Shown: positions 32,257-41,225, numbered from the stretch's first letter. The stretch: DNA of 64,000 nucleotides from CBDCRK01 sp965220955 (GCA_965220955.1 CBDCRK010000044.1:41280-105279); one strand, 5' to 3'. Translations and numbers: made by a program. Notes: generated by a model from the letters alone, not told the origin.

Positions 32257-33831
32257 TTACCGGACCGCCCCGAGTTGCTTGAGGATTTTTTTCAGTTCCC
32301 CGTCCGTCTCCCGCGCTTCGGCTTCGATGGCGTCGAGTTCGGCCACGATTTCCGCAATGGGACGGTAGGTTTCGGCTTCGCTGGTATGAATATAGCGGCT
32401 GGGAGAGATGTTGTAGTCGTTCTTGACAATCTCGGCCTTGTCCGCAATGCGGCTGAACTTGTCCTCTTCTTTCCAGTTCAGGAAGGTCGAGGCAATCCGC
32501 TCAAGGCCGTCTTCAGAGATGTAGTTCTTGGGGTCGCCCTTGGCAAAGACCTGCGAGGCGTTGACCAGCAACAGTTTGTCTTTTTGCGCTTCCGGTTTGG
32601 CCTTGTTGAGAAAGAGCAGGATGCCCGGCGCGGTGGTGTTGTAAAACAGGTTTTCCGGCAGGTAGATCACGCCTTCTATCAGATCGTTTTCCACAAACCA
32701 CTTGCGGACTTCCTTTTCCTTGTTCTTGCCAGCGTTGCCGCTGCCCCGGCTGGCCGCGCCGGTATCAAGTACAATGGCGGCCCGGCCCGTGTCTGTGAGC
32801 GAGGCGGCGATGTGCTGCACCCAGCCCCAGTCGGCCGACTGCTTGCCCGGAAAGCCCGCGCCCTGGGGGAAGCGGCCCAACTCGTCGTTGTTGTAGTCCT
32901 GCTCGGTAAACCAGTTCTGGTTCCACATGGGATTGGCCAGCACGCGATTGAAGGTATTGAGCCTGTCCCTGTCCCGAAACTTGGGGCTGCGGAAGCTGTC
33001 GCCAATCTCAATTTTGCCCTCCATGTCGTGGATAATCATGTTCATGTTGGCCATTGCCCAGGTGTTGGCGGTATATTCCTGGCCGAAGAGCCTGAGCGGC
33101 CCATCTCCGGCTGTCCTGCCGTTTTCCCCCATCACCAGCTCGCACTTGATGAGCAGACCCGCCGAGCCGCAGCAGGGGTCATAGATGGTCATGCCCGGCT
33201 CGGGGACCATGATCTTGGCCATGAGCATGCCGACCTCTCTGGGGGTATAGAACTCGCCCGCGGACTGGCCCGAGCCCTCGGCAAACTTGCGGATCAGGTA
33301 CTCGTAGCTGCGGCCGATGATGTCGGGCTCCACGTCGGCCAGCCCCAGCCGCTTTTCGGAGATCTTCTCAATCAGGTTGGACAGGCGGTCGTCGTCAATA
33401 TCGCGCTGGCCGTGGGTGGTGGCGTTGAAATCGATGCGGTCAATAATCCCTTCCAAGAGCGGGTTGGCGTTTGCTATCTCCCGCAGAGTGGAGGTGAGCT
33501 GCTCCCCAATGCGGTCTGCCAGCGTGCGGATAAGCGACCAGACCGGCTCCTGCGGGTCATCCGGCTCTAGTGGCAGGTAGAAGCGCACCAGCTTTGGGTC
33601 TCTGGCGACCAGTGCGAAGGCTTTTTTACGCGAACCGACCTTTTCAGCAATCCGGTTCACTTCATCGTCAAACACGTCGCACAGCCGCTTGGCAAAGACC
33701 AGCGGCAAAATAAAGTCCTTGTACTTGGGCGCGTCCTGCGCCCCACGGATGCTGCAAGCGGCGTCCCACAGCCAGGATTCGAGCGACTTAGCGTTTGCAG
33801 TGTAGAAGGTCAGGACCAGTCCCTCTTGCAA
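32257..33831 (-). CDS. hsdM: Type I restriction enzyme, M subunit
   Basis: The protein of about 520 residues has the HsdM N-domain (AKSLESWLWDAACSIRGAQD, KDFILPLVFAKRLCDVFDDE) and the N6-adenine methyltransferase core: GEFYTPREVGMLMA, IYDPCCGSAGLLIKCEL (motif I), GQEYTANTWAMANMNMIIHD and ANPMWNQNWF (motif IV). A C-terminal helix follows. The start is unsettled: no ATG precedes the conserved domain in frame. TTG at 33831 or CTG at 33819/33813 after AAGAGGGA are the candidates, so the 5' end may have been rearranged. Confidence 0.9.
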   Translation of the reverse strand: MQEGLVLTFYTANAKSLESWLWDAACSIRGAQDAPKYKDFILPLVFAKRLCDVFDDEVNRIAEKVGSRKKAFALVARDPKLVRFYLPLEPDDPQEPVWSLIRTLADRIGEQLTSTLREIANANPLLEGIIDRIDFNATTHGQRDIDDDRLSNLIEKISEKRLGLADVEPDIIGRSYEYLIRKFAEGSGQSAGEFYTPREVGMLMAKIMVPEPGMTIYDPCCGSAGLLIKCELVMGENGRTAGDGPLRLFGQEYTANTWAMANMNMIIHDMEGKIEIGDSFRSPKFRDRDRLNTFNRVLANPMWNQNWFTEQDYNNDELGRFPQGAGFPGKQSADWGWVQHIAASLTDTGRAAIVLDTGAASRGSGNAGKNKEKEVRKWFVENDLIEGVIYLPENLFYNTTAPGILLFLNKAKPEAQKDKLLLVNASQVFAKGDPKNYISEDGLERIASTFLNWKEEDKFSRIADKAEIVKNDYNISPSRYIHTSEAETYRPIAEIVAELDAIEAEARETDGELKKILKQLGAVR

Positions 33832-33936
33832 GTGGACGCCTTGGCAATCCCAGTCTTGGAGAGTGTCAGCGGCTGAGGGTCTGGTACATGTTGACCCGCA
33901 AGGGTTGAAAGGTCCGTCATTTTCCGCTTTGTTTGT

Positions 33937-34389
33937 TTAGGCCTCTAGATTGAGCGGAGTGAGGGCCGAGGCATCGCCCCGACGGATGCGCTCCAGGCCA
34001 TCCTCGCCCATATCGCAGTACAGCTCAAAGCCGTTACCTTCTGGATCGAGGAAATAAATGCTCCGGGTAATGCCGTGGTCGATGGTGGAGGTGATAGTGG
34101 CATTATGAGCTTTCAAGGTCTGGTAGCACTCCTTTAGCTCCGCAAAACTCTCTACCTGCAGAGCCACATGGTGGAGCCCCACCTGATCCTCTTTTGGTGC
34201 CTCTGACTCCGAGGGAACCTGCAGCACCGCTAGATCATGGTGCTGCTCTCCCAGGGTAAAAAATACCCCGCGGGGACGCTCTAGTCGGGTCACAACCTCA
34301 AATCCTAGAACCTCAGTATAAAACTTTTCCGCCCGCTCTAGATCCCGCGCCTTTAACACCACATGGCCAACCTTTTTCGGGTGAATCAT
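33937..34389 (-). CDS. VOC family protein (glyoxalase/dioxygenase fold)
   Basis: The 150-residue protein shows the paired beta-alpha-beta-beta-beta modules: VGHVVLKARDLERAEKFYTE and LGFEVVTRLERPRG in the first, and VGLHHVALQVESFAELKECY plus RSIYFLDPEGNGFELYCDMG in the second. Metal ligands are visible as His in GHVV, His in HHVAL and Glu in FELY. It could be a ring-cleavage dioxygenase-like enzyme, a lyase or a resistance protein. The neighbourhood gives no clue. It closes the defence island on the right. Confidence 0.88.
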   Translation of the reverse strand: MIHPKKVGHVVLKARDLERAEKFYTEVLGFEVVTRLERPRGVFFTLGEQHHDLAVLQVPSESEAPKEDQVGLHHVALQVESFAELKECYQTLKAHNATITSTIDHGITRSIYFLDPEGNGFELYCDMGEDGLERIRRGDASALTPLNLEA

Positions 34390-34933
34390 ACCAGTCCCTC
34401 CTTATAAGCCCATCGGTCTTCAGCCGAAGGGTAGTTGACTTCTATGTACACACTTTACTCCAACCTTACCTGTATTACCCAATAGCTAACAGAGATAGAT
34501 ATAATGTCCTAGAAGGCTAGGCCAAACAACCCCACAATGAGACTATTCCCCCCATAAGCTGATTAGAGCTAGTACAGAGCAGCATAGATCAGCCGGCGGC
34601 GTAGGTCAGCCGCTGGTTTGGTAATGTTGTGTAGTGTAAAATGACATTCAAAATGGAAAATTAGTTTTCAGGGTAGTTTTCAGCGGCTGCCGCCCATCTG
34701 GCCGCCGCTTTTGCCCTGGTCGTCAATCTGAATGGTCAGCGTGAGGTCTTTGGGCATGCCGGTTTCATTTCCGCAAGATTTCTGCTGCGGCGTATTATCC
34801 TGCCCAGGGATCCTCCTCCACCCCCCGGCCTCGTCGGCAGACAGGCAAGCACCATTACGATTCATCTCCAGATTTCCCGATCCTGACTCGGGCCCCTCTG
34901 CGCCGGGCCTCCGCGCTATCGCATCTCCCTTTT
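34390..34933. other. Gene-poor stretch left of the insertion sequence
   Basis: These about 540 bases hold the promoter side of the VOC gene. They show no convincing coding frame, tRNA or strong promoter match. A short frame on the minus strand at 34680-34865 is not supported. Confidence 0.5.
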
Positions 34934-34999
34934 GTAGGGGCGAATCTTGTATTCGCCCTGATGAAGGTCTCCCTCACCCGCCTGCCCTGCGGGCAGGCA
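34934..34999. repeat. Palindromic repeat cluster
   Basis: GTAGGGGCGAAT-cttgt-ATTCGCCC is the palindrome also found inside the MITE-like elements and at 36243 and 37004. It is followed by the GCCTGCCCTGCGGGCAGGC hairpin also present before hsdR. Confidence 0.65.
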
Positions 35000-36237
35000 C
35001 CCTCTCCCCTAGAGGGCTGAGGACACGACAGTTTGGGAGGGAGCGGGTTGACCCATGAGCCCCCGTCGGGTCATGTTTGGGTGAGCAACCATCCCAAGCA
35101 AGGCAGGAGGGGGCCATGAGTGAGCAGGGGGCAGTATATCAGTGGAGTGCGCGCATTGCACGGCAGTTTCCACATCTCCGGGCGTCGCAGGCGAAGGAGC
35201 TAGCGGCGTTGAGTTGGGGAGTTGTGGCCAGTCGGCGGTGTACGTTGCGGCGGGTGGCGGAGGCCCTGGCGCATTGGGGGAAACCGGATACGGTGGAGCG
35301 GCGCTTGCAGCGGTTTGTGGCGAACCCGCGGGTGGACTGGCAGGCCGGGGCCACGGCGCTGGCCGCCTGGATCGTGGCCCGGCTGGGGTCCCGCGCCGTG
35401 ATTGTCTTGTTGGTGGACGAGACGAGCTTACAGGAGCATCTCAAGGCCATGGTCGTGAGCATTGCCTATCGGGGCCGGGCCTTACCGGTGGCGTGGTGGT
35501 GTTATCGGCCCGCGGCGTGGCCGATGGGGCAAGTGGGGTTGATTATGCACCTGCTGGACCAACTCGCCCCGGTCTTCCCGCCGCAGAGTCAAATCCTCGT
35601 GCAGGCGGATCGGGGGCTGGGCACGAGTCCCGCCCTGCTGGAGGCGATTGCCCAGCGGGGGTGGTATTTCCTGGTTCGGGTCCAACGGCGGGTGCACGTC
35701 CAAGTCGGTGGCCAGGAGGTGGAGATTGGGGCCTTGGTGCCGGCCCCCGGCAAGCGGTGGCACGGGGCCGTAGAGGTGTTCAAGAACGCGGGCTGGCGCT
35801 CCTACTGGGTCGTGGGGCAGTGGCGGCGGCGCGCCGCCCAGCCGTGGCTGTTACTGACCAATTGGCCCCAGGCGCAGGCCGCCTGGTATGGGATACGGAT
35901 GTGGGAAGAGGCGGCGTTCAAAGATCTCAAGTCTAGCGGGTGGCACTGGCAGCGCAGCCACGTGCGCCGCCCCGCCCACGCGAATCGGCTCTGGTTGGTC
36001 TTGGCGCTGGCATCGGCCTGGATGAGCAGCTTAGGCACCCACGTGGTGCGCTCGCGGGTGCTGCGGCGCGAACTCACCCGCGGCCATCGCTGGCAATACA
36101 GTGTCCTCCAACTCGGCTTGCGCCTCTTCGCCCGTCGGCTCGCCCTCGGCCGCCCCTTATGGACCGACTTCGCCTTCGTCCCCCATCTCCCCCTCTTGCC
36201 CAAAACTGTCGTGCCGTGAGCCCTCCAGGGGAGAGGG
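35000..36237 (+). mobile_element. IS4-like insertion sequence
   Basis: The element carries one transposase gene and long inverted ends: left CCCTCTCCCCTAGAGGGCTG followed by AGGACACGACAGTTTGGG, right (complement) CCCTCTCCCCTGGAGGGCTC followed by ACGGCACGACAGTTTTGGG. About 33 of 39 positions agree. The outer CCCTCTCCCC parts merge with the host palindromic repeat, so exact ends and any target duplication cannot be fixed. The element sits inside, or has captured, such a repeat. Confidence 0.75.
35116..36219 (+). CDS. IS4-family transposase
   Basis: The ATG at 35116 follows AGGAGG with good spacing and gives 367 residues. The DDE site is visible: LLVDETSLQEH (first Asp), ILVQADRGLGTS (second Asp) and YGIRMWEEAAFKDLKSSGWH (Y-(2)-R-(3)-E-(6)-K motif with the Glu). 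It looks intact and so possibly active. The protein fills the IS almost from end to end and stops within its right inverted repeat. Confidence 0.92.
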   Translation: MSEQGAVYQWSARIARQFPHLRASQAKELAALSWGVVASRRCTLRRVAEALAHWGKPDTVERRLQRFVANPRVDWQAGATALAAWIVARLGSRAVIVLLVDETSLQEHLKAMVVSIAYRGRALPVAWWCYRPAAWPMGQVGLIMHLLDQLAPVFPPQSQILVQADRGLGTSPALLEAIAQRGWYFLVRVQRRVHVQVGGQEVEIGALVPAPGKRWHGAVEVFKNAGWRSYWVVGQWRRRAAQPWLLLTNWPQAQAAWYGIRMWEEAAFKDLKSSGWHWQRSHVRRPAHANRLWLVLALASAWMSSLGTHVVRSRVLRRELTRGHRWQYSVLQLGLRLFARRLALGRPLWTDFAFVPHLPLLPKTVVP

Positions 36238-36242
36238 AATAA

Positions 36243-36332
36243 GTAGGGGCGAATCTTGTATTCGCCCTGCTGCCGGTGCCCACCCACCGGGCGATCACGT
36301 CGGGCATCCTGCCCGCAGGATCGCCTCTACCC
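36243..36332. repeat. Palindromic repeat cluster
   Basis: GTAGGGGCGAAT...ATTCGCCC is followed by GGGCGATCACGTCGGGCATC and CTGCCCGCAGGATCGCCTCTACCC. These are the same two modules, in the same order, as in the MITE-like elements, here without the TATAGC ends. Confidence 0.65.
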
Positions 36333-36339
36333 TTTTTCT

Positions 36340-36660
36340 CCGCGGCTGGGCTGGTTAATCTCTCGGGCCAGCCCCAGCACTTTCTCAAAATCCTCGTCCT
36401 CCAGCCCTCGCCGGCGGGCCAGAATATCGGCCAGCTGCCAGTTGACCTCATAGCCGGTGTGCTCGTTTGTTCCGGTCCGTCCAGGTGTGCCGGACCCCGT
36501 CCCGTAGTATCGAGTGGGGAGTCATCTGCACCGCCTGTGGGGAGGTTCTTACTGCCCAGCGACGCTAAGCCCCCCGCCGCCTGCGCCTTATTGAGGAGGC
36601 GCTGGTAGGGTTCTGCCTCTCCTTGGATGTTGTAGTAGTGATCCTTGTGATTGCCAGATA
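36340..36660 (-). pseudogene. Frameshifted remnant, probably phage-derived
   Basis: On the minus strand one frame reads GNHKDHYYNIQGEAEPYQRL, then LNKAQAAGGLASLGSKNLP. After frame changes another reads VNWQLADILARRRGLEDEDF, then EKVLGLAREINQPS. Both are protein-like and interrupted. I cannot name the family, but the neighbours include a phage tail-type gene. It covers most of the gap between the insertion sequence and the next gene. Confidence 0.35.
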
Positions 36661-36672
36661 AGGTGGCCCTAT

Positions 36673-37077
36673 ATGTATGCGGTTATTATATTGTTGATTT
36701 TTCTTGTTGGCGGTGGGCTCTGCTGGCCCGCCGCGACCGCCGCCTCATCATGCTATGAGAACGGTCAGCTGCCGAGCAGAATGGAATCTTGGATCTGCAC
36801 CGCCTGGGAGCCATTTTGGGTAGATCAGCCTTATAGTTGGTCCTGCCGCTGCAACTCCTGGGTCGAGGGCGACCGGGGTGACCTCCCTCCCTGCGTTTGC
36901 TATCCGCCTGGATCTGATGGAGGGGGCTCAGGTGATGGAGGGGGCTCCACAAAAACTCCGGGCTATATCGGGCTGCGGCTCGGCTCGCCCCAGTCCGGCC
37001 TTAGGGCGAATACAAGATTCGCCCCTACAGAGAGCGGGTTTGAAACCCGCCCCTACAAACAACGAGGGAGTGACTAA
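36673..37077 (+). CDS. Secreted Cys-rich protein with repeat-derived C-terminus
   Basis: The 134-residue product starts with a hydrophobic signal (VIILLIFLVGGGLCWPAATA). Its Cys-rich middle (SCYENGQLPSRMESWICTAW, SCRCNSWV, PPCVCYPPG) is followed by a Gly-rich linker. The last 25 or so residues (ANTRFAPTESGFETRPYKQR) are encoded by two palindromic repeats at 37004-37050, so repeats have been added to the reading frame. Its stop overlaps the next start (TAATG). Function unknown. Confidence 0.5.
   Translation: MYAVIILLIFLVGGGLCWPAATAASSCYENGQLPSRMESWICTAWEPFWVDQPYSWSCRCNSWVEGDRGDLPPCVCYPPGSDGGGSGDGGGSTKTPGYIGLRLGSPQSGLRANTRFAPTESGFETRPYKQRGSD
37004..37050. repeat. Two palindromic repeats inside a coding region
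   Basis: GGGCGAATACAAGATTCGCC followed by CCTAC is the complement of the GTAGGGGCGAAT repeat. GCGGGTTTGAAACCCGC followed by CCCTAC is a second type. Both lie in frame at the 3' end of the gene at 36673-37077. Confidence 0.65.
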
Positions 37078-37562
37078 TGGCCATTGTATTTGACGACAAC
37101 GAGATTCGCCGGGGGCTGCTGCGCCTGGCCCAAGCCGGGGAAGACCTGCGCCCGGTCATGCAAAAGATCGCCGCAGCGCTAGAAGCCGGGGTAGATAGAG
37201 CCTTCGAGAAGGAGACCGCCCCGGACGGCACCCCGTGGCCGAACCTCAGCAAGGTGACTAGAGAGCGGCGGCGCAAGCAGGGCACCTGGCCCGGTCAGAT
37301 CCTCAATATCACCGGGGCCAGCGGCCTGTCCGGCTCCATCACCACAGCCTCCGACGCCCTCACCGCCCAGGCTGGCACCATCATTGACCATGCCCCCACC
37401 CAGCAATACGGTGCCCGCAAAGGCCAGTATGACAAGACCAGACGCGGGGGGCCGATTCCCTGGGGGGACATCCCTGCCCGGCCCTTTCTGGGCGTATCGG
37501 ACGAGACACGCGAGGAAATCCTCGACCTCCTGCGCAAGTACTTCCTACGCGCCTTGGGCTAA
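37077..37562 (+). CDS. Phage virion morphogenesis (tail completion) protein
   Basis: The 161-residue protein reads ADDN-like IVFDDNEIRRGLLRLAQAGE, then MQKIAAALEAGVDRAFEKET, APDGTPWPNLSKVTRERRRK, GASGLSGSITTASDALTAQA, QQYGARKGQYDKTRRGGPIP and PARPFLGVSDETREEILDLL. This is the phage virion morphogenesis/Mu gpG-like pattern. Such proteins finish the tail or head-tail joint. It is the one clearly intact phage gene here, so the prophage is nearly gone. Confidence 0.85.
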   Translation: MAIVFDDNEIRRGLLRLAQAGEDLRPVMQKIAAALEAGVDRAFEKETAPDGTPWPNLSKVTRERRRKQGTWPGQILNITGASGLSGSITTASDALTAQAGTIIDHAPTQQYGARKGQYDKTRRGGPIPWGDIPARPFLGVSDETREEILDLLRKYFLRALG

Positions 37563-37619
37563 CCCGGTTTCACTTCAAACACGACGAAGCATGTAGGAGC
37601 AAGCCACTGTGCAGAGGAA

Positions 37620-38390
37620 TTAGTGGCCTGGGTTTCCTTGGGGGTCCTGGGCCCGGATGGTTTTAGCGCGGACTTCCATGGCGGTTGCCTCGGCTTCGCG
37701 ATCCATCTTCCTTAGTAAAGACGCATAGCTCTCAAGAACAGTTGCTACGGCCGGGTGTTGCAGTCCCAGGGTCATTTCTCGAATGGCTAGGGAGCGCCGG
37801 AAGAGCGGCTCGGCTTCAAGATATCTGCCTTGGACGCAATAAAGTTCGGCTAGACCGCTGAGACCCGCGGCTATGGCTGGATGCTCTGCCCCCAGAGTCC
37901 GCTCTCTTATGGTTAAGGACTGTTGGAAAAGGGGTTCGGCTTCACTATACCTGCCTTGGGCAGAGTAGAGCGCTGCCAAATTATTGAGACTGTTAGTCAC
38001 GCTTGGGTGCCATGGTCCCAGGGTTTTCTCTTTAATGGCCAGGGAGCGCTGGAGAAGCGGCTCGGCTTCGGTATACTTCCCCAGGTCACGGTTGAGGGCC
38101 GCTAGGTTATTAAGGCTCTGGGCTACCAGGGGGTGCTGGGGTCCGAGAAGCTCTTCCCGCATGGCCAGGGCCCTATGGTAAAGGGGTTCGGCTTGGTCAT
38201 ATTTGCCCTGATTGTGGTAGAGGTTTGCCAGATTATTAAGGACAGTGGCCAGACGAGTGTCCTGTTGCCCAAATTCTTCCAATTCCCGGATAGCAGCCAA
38301 GAATAGCTTTTCGGCTTCGGCGTAGCGGCCTTGCTCATAGCACCTGGTTCCAGACTCATTGTAAGTTTCCCACTGTGCCTTGTTGTTCAT
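37620..38390 (-). CDS. Tetratricopeptide (kinesin light chain-type) repeat protein
   Basis: The ATG at 38390 lies 10 bases after AGGAG and gives 256 residues. There are at least five 42-residue TPR units of the pattern EAEPLFQRSLAIREKTLGPQ followed by HPxVAxSLNNLAxLYxxQGRY. The protein has no signal peptide or enzymatic domain, so it is a cytoplasmic scaffold. It lies 94 bases downstream of the NorD-like gene on the same strand and may be co-transcribed. Confidence 0.88.
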   Translation of the reverse strand: MNNKAQWETYNESGTRCYEQGRYAEAEKLFLAAIRELEEFGQQDTRLATVLNNLANLYHNQGKYDQAEPLYHRALAMREELLGPQHPLVAQSLNNLAALNRDLGKYTEAEPLLQRSLAIKEKTLGPWHPSVTNSLNNLAALYSAQGRYSEAEPLFQQSLTIRERTLGAEHPAIAAGLSGLAELYCVQGRYLEAEPLFRRSLAIREMTLGLQHPAVATVLESYASLLRKMDREAEATAMEVRAKTIRAQDPQGNPGH

Positions 38391-38483
38391 TGTCTTGGGC
38401 TCCTGTCCCGGCGGCAATCAATGTAGAAGCAGGCCGTCATAACTTTCTGCAGGAAGAGGGCAACCACGGGGGAGGAGCCCCTA

Positions 38484-41192
38484 CTACATCCCCTGCAAGC
38501 GGATATGACGCTGGTAAATTTTGGGCAGCTCGGCAGGTAGGGAAGTAATATCCTCAATGACCATATACTGGGAGGGCGCGCACATCTCGCGAAGATAGTC
38601 CTGCCCACCTTTGTCTACAGTTAGACAGAAAGGAAGAAGGCCGCTTTTTTCTGCCTCACGCAGCGCCATCATGGTGTCGCGCAAGCCGTAAGTGGGGGCA
38701 TGTTTGTCTCTCCCATAGTCGGCATCCTCAGGATAACCATCACTTAGAAGCACCAGAAGCTTGGCCCGGCAAGAGACATCCTTCATCTTGCGGGTAGCGT
38801 GGCGCACGGCGGTGCCCATACGAGTGCTGCGCCTGGGCGTAATGGCTCCAATACGGCCCTTGACCTCGGGAGAGAGCGCCTCGGCAAAGCTTTTCATTTG
38901 GTAGAACTCGACGTTGCGCCTACCGTTGCTGGAAAACCCGCAGATGGCATAGACATCGCCAATTTCTTCCAAGGCGGCAGACAACACCACTATGGCATCT
39001 TTGATGACATCAATAATGCGTCTTCCTTCCTGGTCGGGCAGCAGGTTTCCCGTGGAAGCGCTCATATCTAGGAGGAAGAGAGCAGCCACATCCCTTTCCA
39101 TGGGTTGCCTGGCGGCATAGATCTTGGAGGAAGGGGAAACCCCAGTACGCAGGTCAACCCGGGCAGCAACCGCGGCATCCAGGTCAATCTCCTCCCCCTC
39201 TTCCAACCCCTTGACCTGCCGGTACATCTTGGGTCGCAGGCGCTTGAACTCGCGCTTTATTTCCGGGGTAAGATAAGAATACGAATCCAAAGCGTTGCTG
39301 AAGAACTCTCCGCTGTCTCCGTGAAGCGGGATTTCTTTTAGCCGGCACCACTGTGAGCGGTAGTCCTCAATCAGGTAATCCCACTCGTCATAGAGATAGG
39401 AAAGCCCCCGAGTGGCGGGGGAGCGGCGCTCTTTGGCCTCTTCTTTTTTGGCCTTGGCCTCTTCTTGCTCAGACTCCATAGGGTCAAGGAACATGTCAAC
39501 AACCTCAGCAGAAATTCGCCTGTATACAATTTTTTTCTTCGCCTTGCCCGGACGCAGGCGCTCTATTTCAGCAAGTTTCTGCTGCAGCTCGGTCAGCTCT
39601 TCAAAGGAAAACGTCTTGCCCTTCCCGTCATCCTCTACCTCCACAATAATGGTCTCGGAGGGTTCTTCATCCGTTTCTTGTTCTTTTCTGGCTGGTTTGG
39701 GCGCGGACTTGGGACGAGAGGCGTGGGAAGACGGCCTAGACGAGGAGTGAATGAGAGAAGCATACAGCTCCGTAGCCAGCAGGATCGAATCATACACCGT
39801 GGCCTCCCTTTCCAGCTTGGGCCAGACAGAGGCAGGAAGACTTAGCAGCAAGGAAGATAGAGCAGGGGGACGAAGCTGAGAGAAGGACTCTGCCCAGGTC
39901 AGGTCTTCCCTTAAACCACGGTAGACCTCAGTCAACCGGGAGGCAATTCGCTCCTCTTCGATAAAAAGGAAAAGAGCCTCAATTTTCTCCGGCTGAGGAA
40001 AGAGCCGGAAGTAAGACAAGAGATCGTCCTCAGGCTCGTCCTGTGGTCCAATGATATGATGGACAAAATCAGGCAGATGAGGCCAGAGGCGAGCCAGAGA
40101 GAAATGGTAGGTGCCGAACTCGGTACGGCCCGCTTGCTGGGCGGCCAGAACTTTATAGAGACGAAAATTCTCTTCATAAGTGGGAAGCACATCCACACAG
40201 GCGGGAAGGGGGAGGTCCTCTTCCGGCCCCTCTGCTAGCAGGGGAGGCAAAAAAATAGGCTCAGTGTCCTGAATGCTTATGGGGGCACCGGAGAGCATAT
40301 GAATATATTTGTGCAGAATTCCTTGCACCTCTGCGAGTGGCACAGCGGAGGAGGAGCCGTGCAGGACCTGGAGGCTGGTTCGCGACTCAAGCGCAAAAAA
40401 AGCTTCTCCAGCCTGGGGATTCTTGCGGGCAATCTCTTCTCCAGCAATGATCCAGGCTGTAACCCCTTCTTCTCCTGTCTCTTCGTAGGCTCGAACCAGA
40501 GAGCGAAAGAGGCGGGCTACACCCACAGGAAATGTCTGGGCCAGCTGCGCAATCCGCTCCAACAGTGAGGTGCGGATCTCTTCGGGGAGAGAGTTCAGGG
40601 TAGGACCAAGAAAGGGAAGCACAGCAGGAAGCGGTTGGGGATCAGCGGTGGCAGCCGGTTGGAGGCAACGCATCAGTAACCCGCGTAATGGAGCCGGAAA
40701 GGTCTGTAGGACGTGCGGCAGGGCACGGTACAGCTCTGCGGCAGCCTGTGGAGAGCGGTAGGCAGCAGCCCGGCCCAGCCGATAGAAAATAAGGCGCTCA
40801 GATATGTCAAGGTCAGCAAACCCGGTGGGGAGAACCGAAAACACCTCTCCCCCGCCTGCTCCCTGTATATCTAATCCCAAACGCGCCCAATCCCCGATTT
40901 CCCTCTCCGTGAGTACGGGCAGAATCGTGGGAGTAGCCGCAAAGAAAGAAGCCGCCAAGTCCTCTCCCCTCTCTGCCAGGATCTCCAGTCCTTGCCTTGT
41001 CCATTCCCTCAGAAGAGGAGGCCGTTCGGAGAGAACGGGAAGAAGAGAATCGGTCATTTCGAGGAAAAGCTCACCTAGCCGAGGGGAGTGTGAGTGTATC
41101 TCTTTGCTAATCTCCTCCCATGCTTTGGCTATCTTATCCTCTTTTGTTTTAACTGTACTTTTAGTCATGTGACTGACCATACAGTCACCCAT
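38484..41192 (-). CDS. NorD-like protein with C-terminal von Willebrand factor A domain
   Basis: About 902 residues from the ATG at 41192 (starts at 41180 and 41168 are also possible; all have weak ribosome sites). A long helical repeat region (about 60-480) is followed by a charged linker (KSAPKPARKEQETDEEPSET). Then comes LSYLYDEWDYLIEDYRSQWC and a VWA domain with the MIDAS motif VAALFLLDMSASTGNL, RSTRMGTAVRHATRKM and LLVLLSDGYPED. This is the NorD/CbbO architecture. Such proteins work with MoxR AAA ATPases in metal-centre maturation, but no MoxR gene is in the window. Confidence 0.85.
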   Translation of the reverse strand: MGDCMVSHMTKSTVKTKEDKIAKAWEEISKEIHSHSPRLGELFLEMTDSLLPVLSERPPLLREWTRQGLEILAERGEDLAASFFAATPTILPVLTEREIGDWARLGLDIQGAGGGEVFSVLPTGFADLDISERLIFYRLGRAAAYRSPQAAAELYRALPHVLQTFPAPLRGLLMRCLQPAATADPQPLPAVLPFLGPTLNSLPEEIRTSLLERIAQLAQTFPVGVARLFRSLVRAYEETGEEGVTAWIIAGEEIARKNPQAGEAFFALESRTSLQVLHGSSSAVPLAEVQGILHKYIHMLSGAPISIQDTEPIFLPPLLAEGPEEDLPLPACVDVLPTYEENFRLYKVLAAQQAGRTEFGTYHFSLARLWPHLPDFVHHIIGPQDEPEDDLLSYFRLFPQPEKIEALFLFIEEERIASRLTEVYRGLREDLTWAESFSQLRPPALSSLLLSLPASVWPKLEREATVYDSILLATELYASLIHSSSRPSSHASRPKSAPKPARKEQETDEEPSETIIVEVEDDGKGKTFSFEELTELQQKLAEIERLRPGKAKKKIVYRRISAEVVDMFLDPMESEQEEAKAKKEEAKERRSPATRGLSYLYDEWDYLIEDYRSQWCRLKEIPLHGDSGEFFSNALDSYSYLTPEIKREFKRLRPKMYRQVKGLEEGEEIDLDAAVAARVDLRTGVSPSSKIYAARQPMERDVAALFLLDMSASTGNLLPDQEGRRIIDVIKDAIVVLSAALEEIGDVYAICGFSSNGRRNVEFYQMKSFAEALSPEVKGRIGAITPRRSTRMGTAVRHATRKMKDVSCRAKLLVLLSDGYPEDADYGRDKHAPTYGLRDTMMALREAEKSGLLPFCLTVDKGGQDYLREMCAPSQYMVIEDITSLPAELPKIYQRHIRLQGM

Positions 41193-41225
41193 TCTTCTCG
41201 TCAAGACCTACTCTCCAATTCCTTA

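Noticed and set aside
32275..33570. 431-codon plus-strand open frame opposite hsdM
   Set aside because: It lies entirely opposite the conserved methylase motifs and is rich in Gly/Val/Arg, as expected from reversed codons.
34680..34865. Minus-strand frame of 61 codons near the insertion sequence, ending LTLTIQIDDQGKSGGQ
   Set aside because: Weak start, compositionally odd first half and no recognisable domain. A phage tail fragment is possible but cannot be supported.
35142..35936. 264-codon second frame within the transposase
   Set aside because: It overlaps the DDE transposase in another frame and has low-complexity Gly/Arg-rich content.
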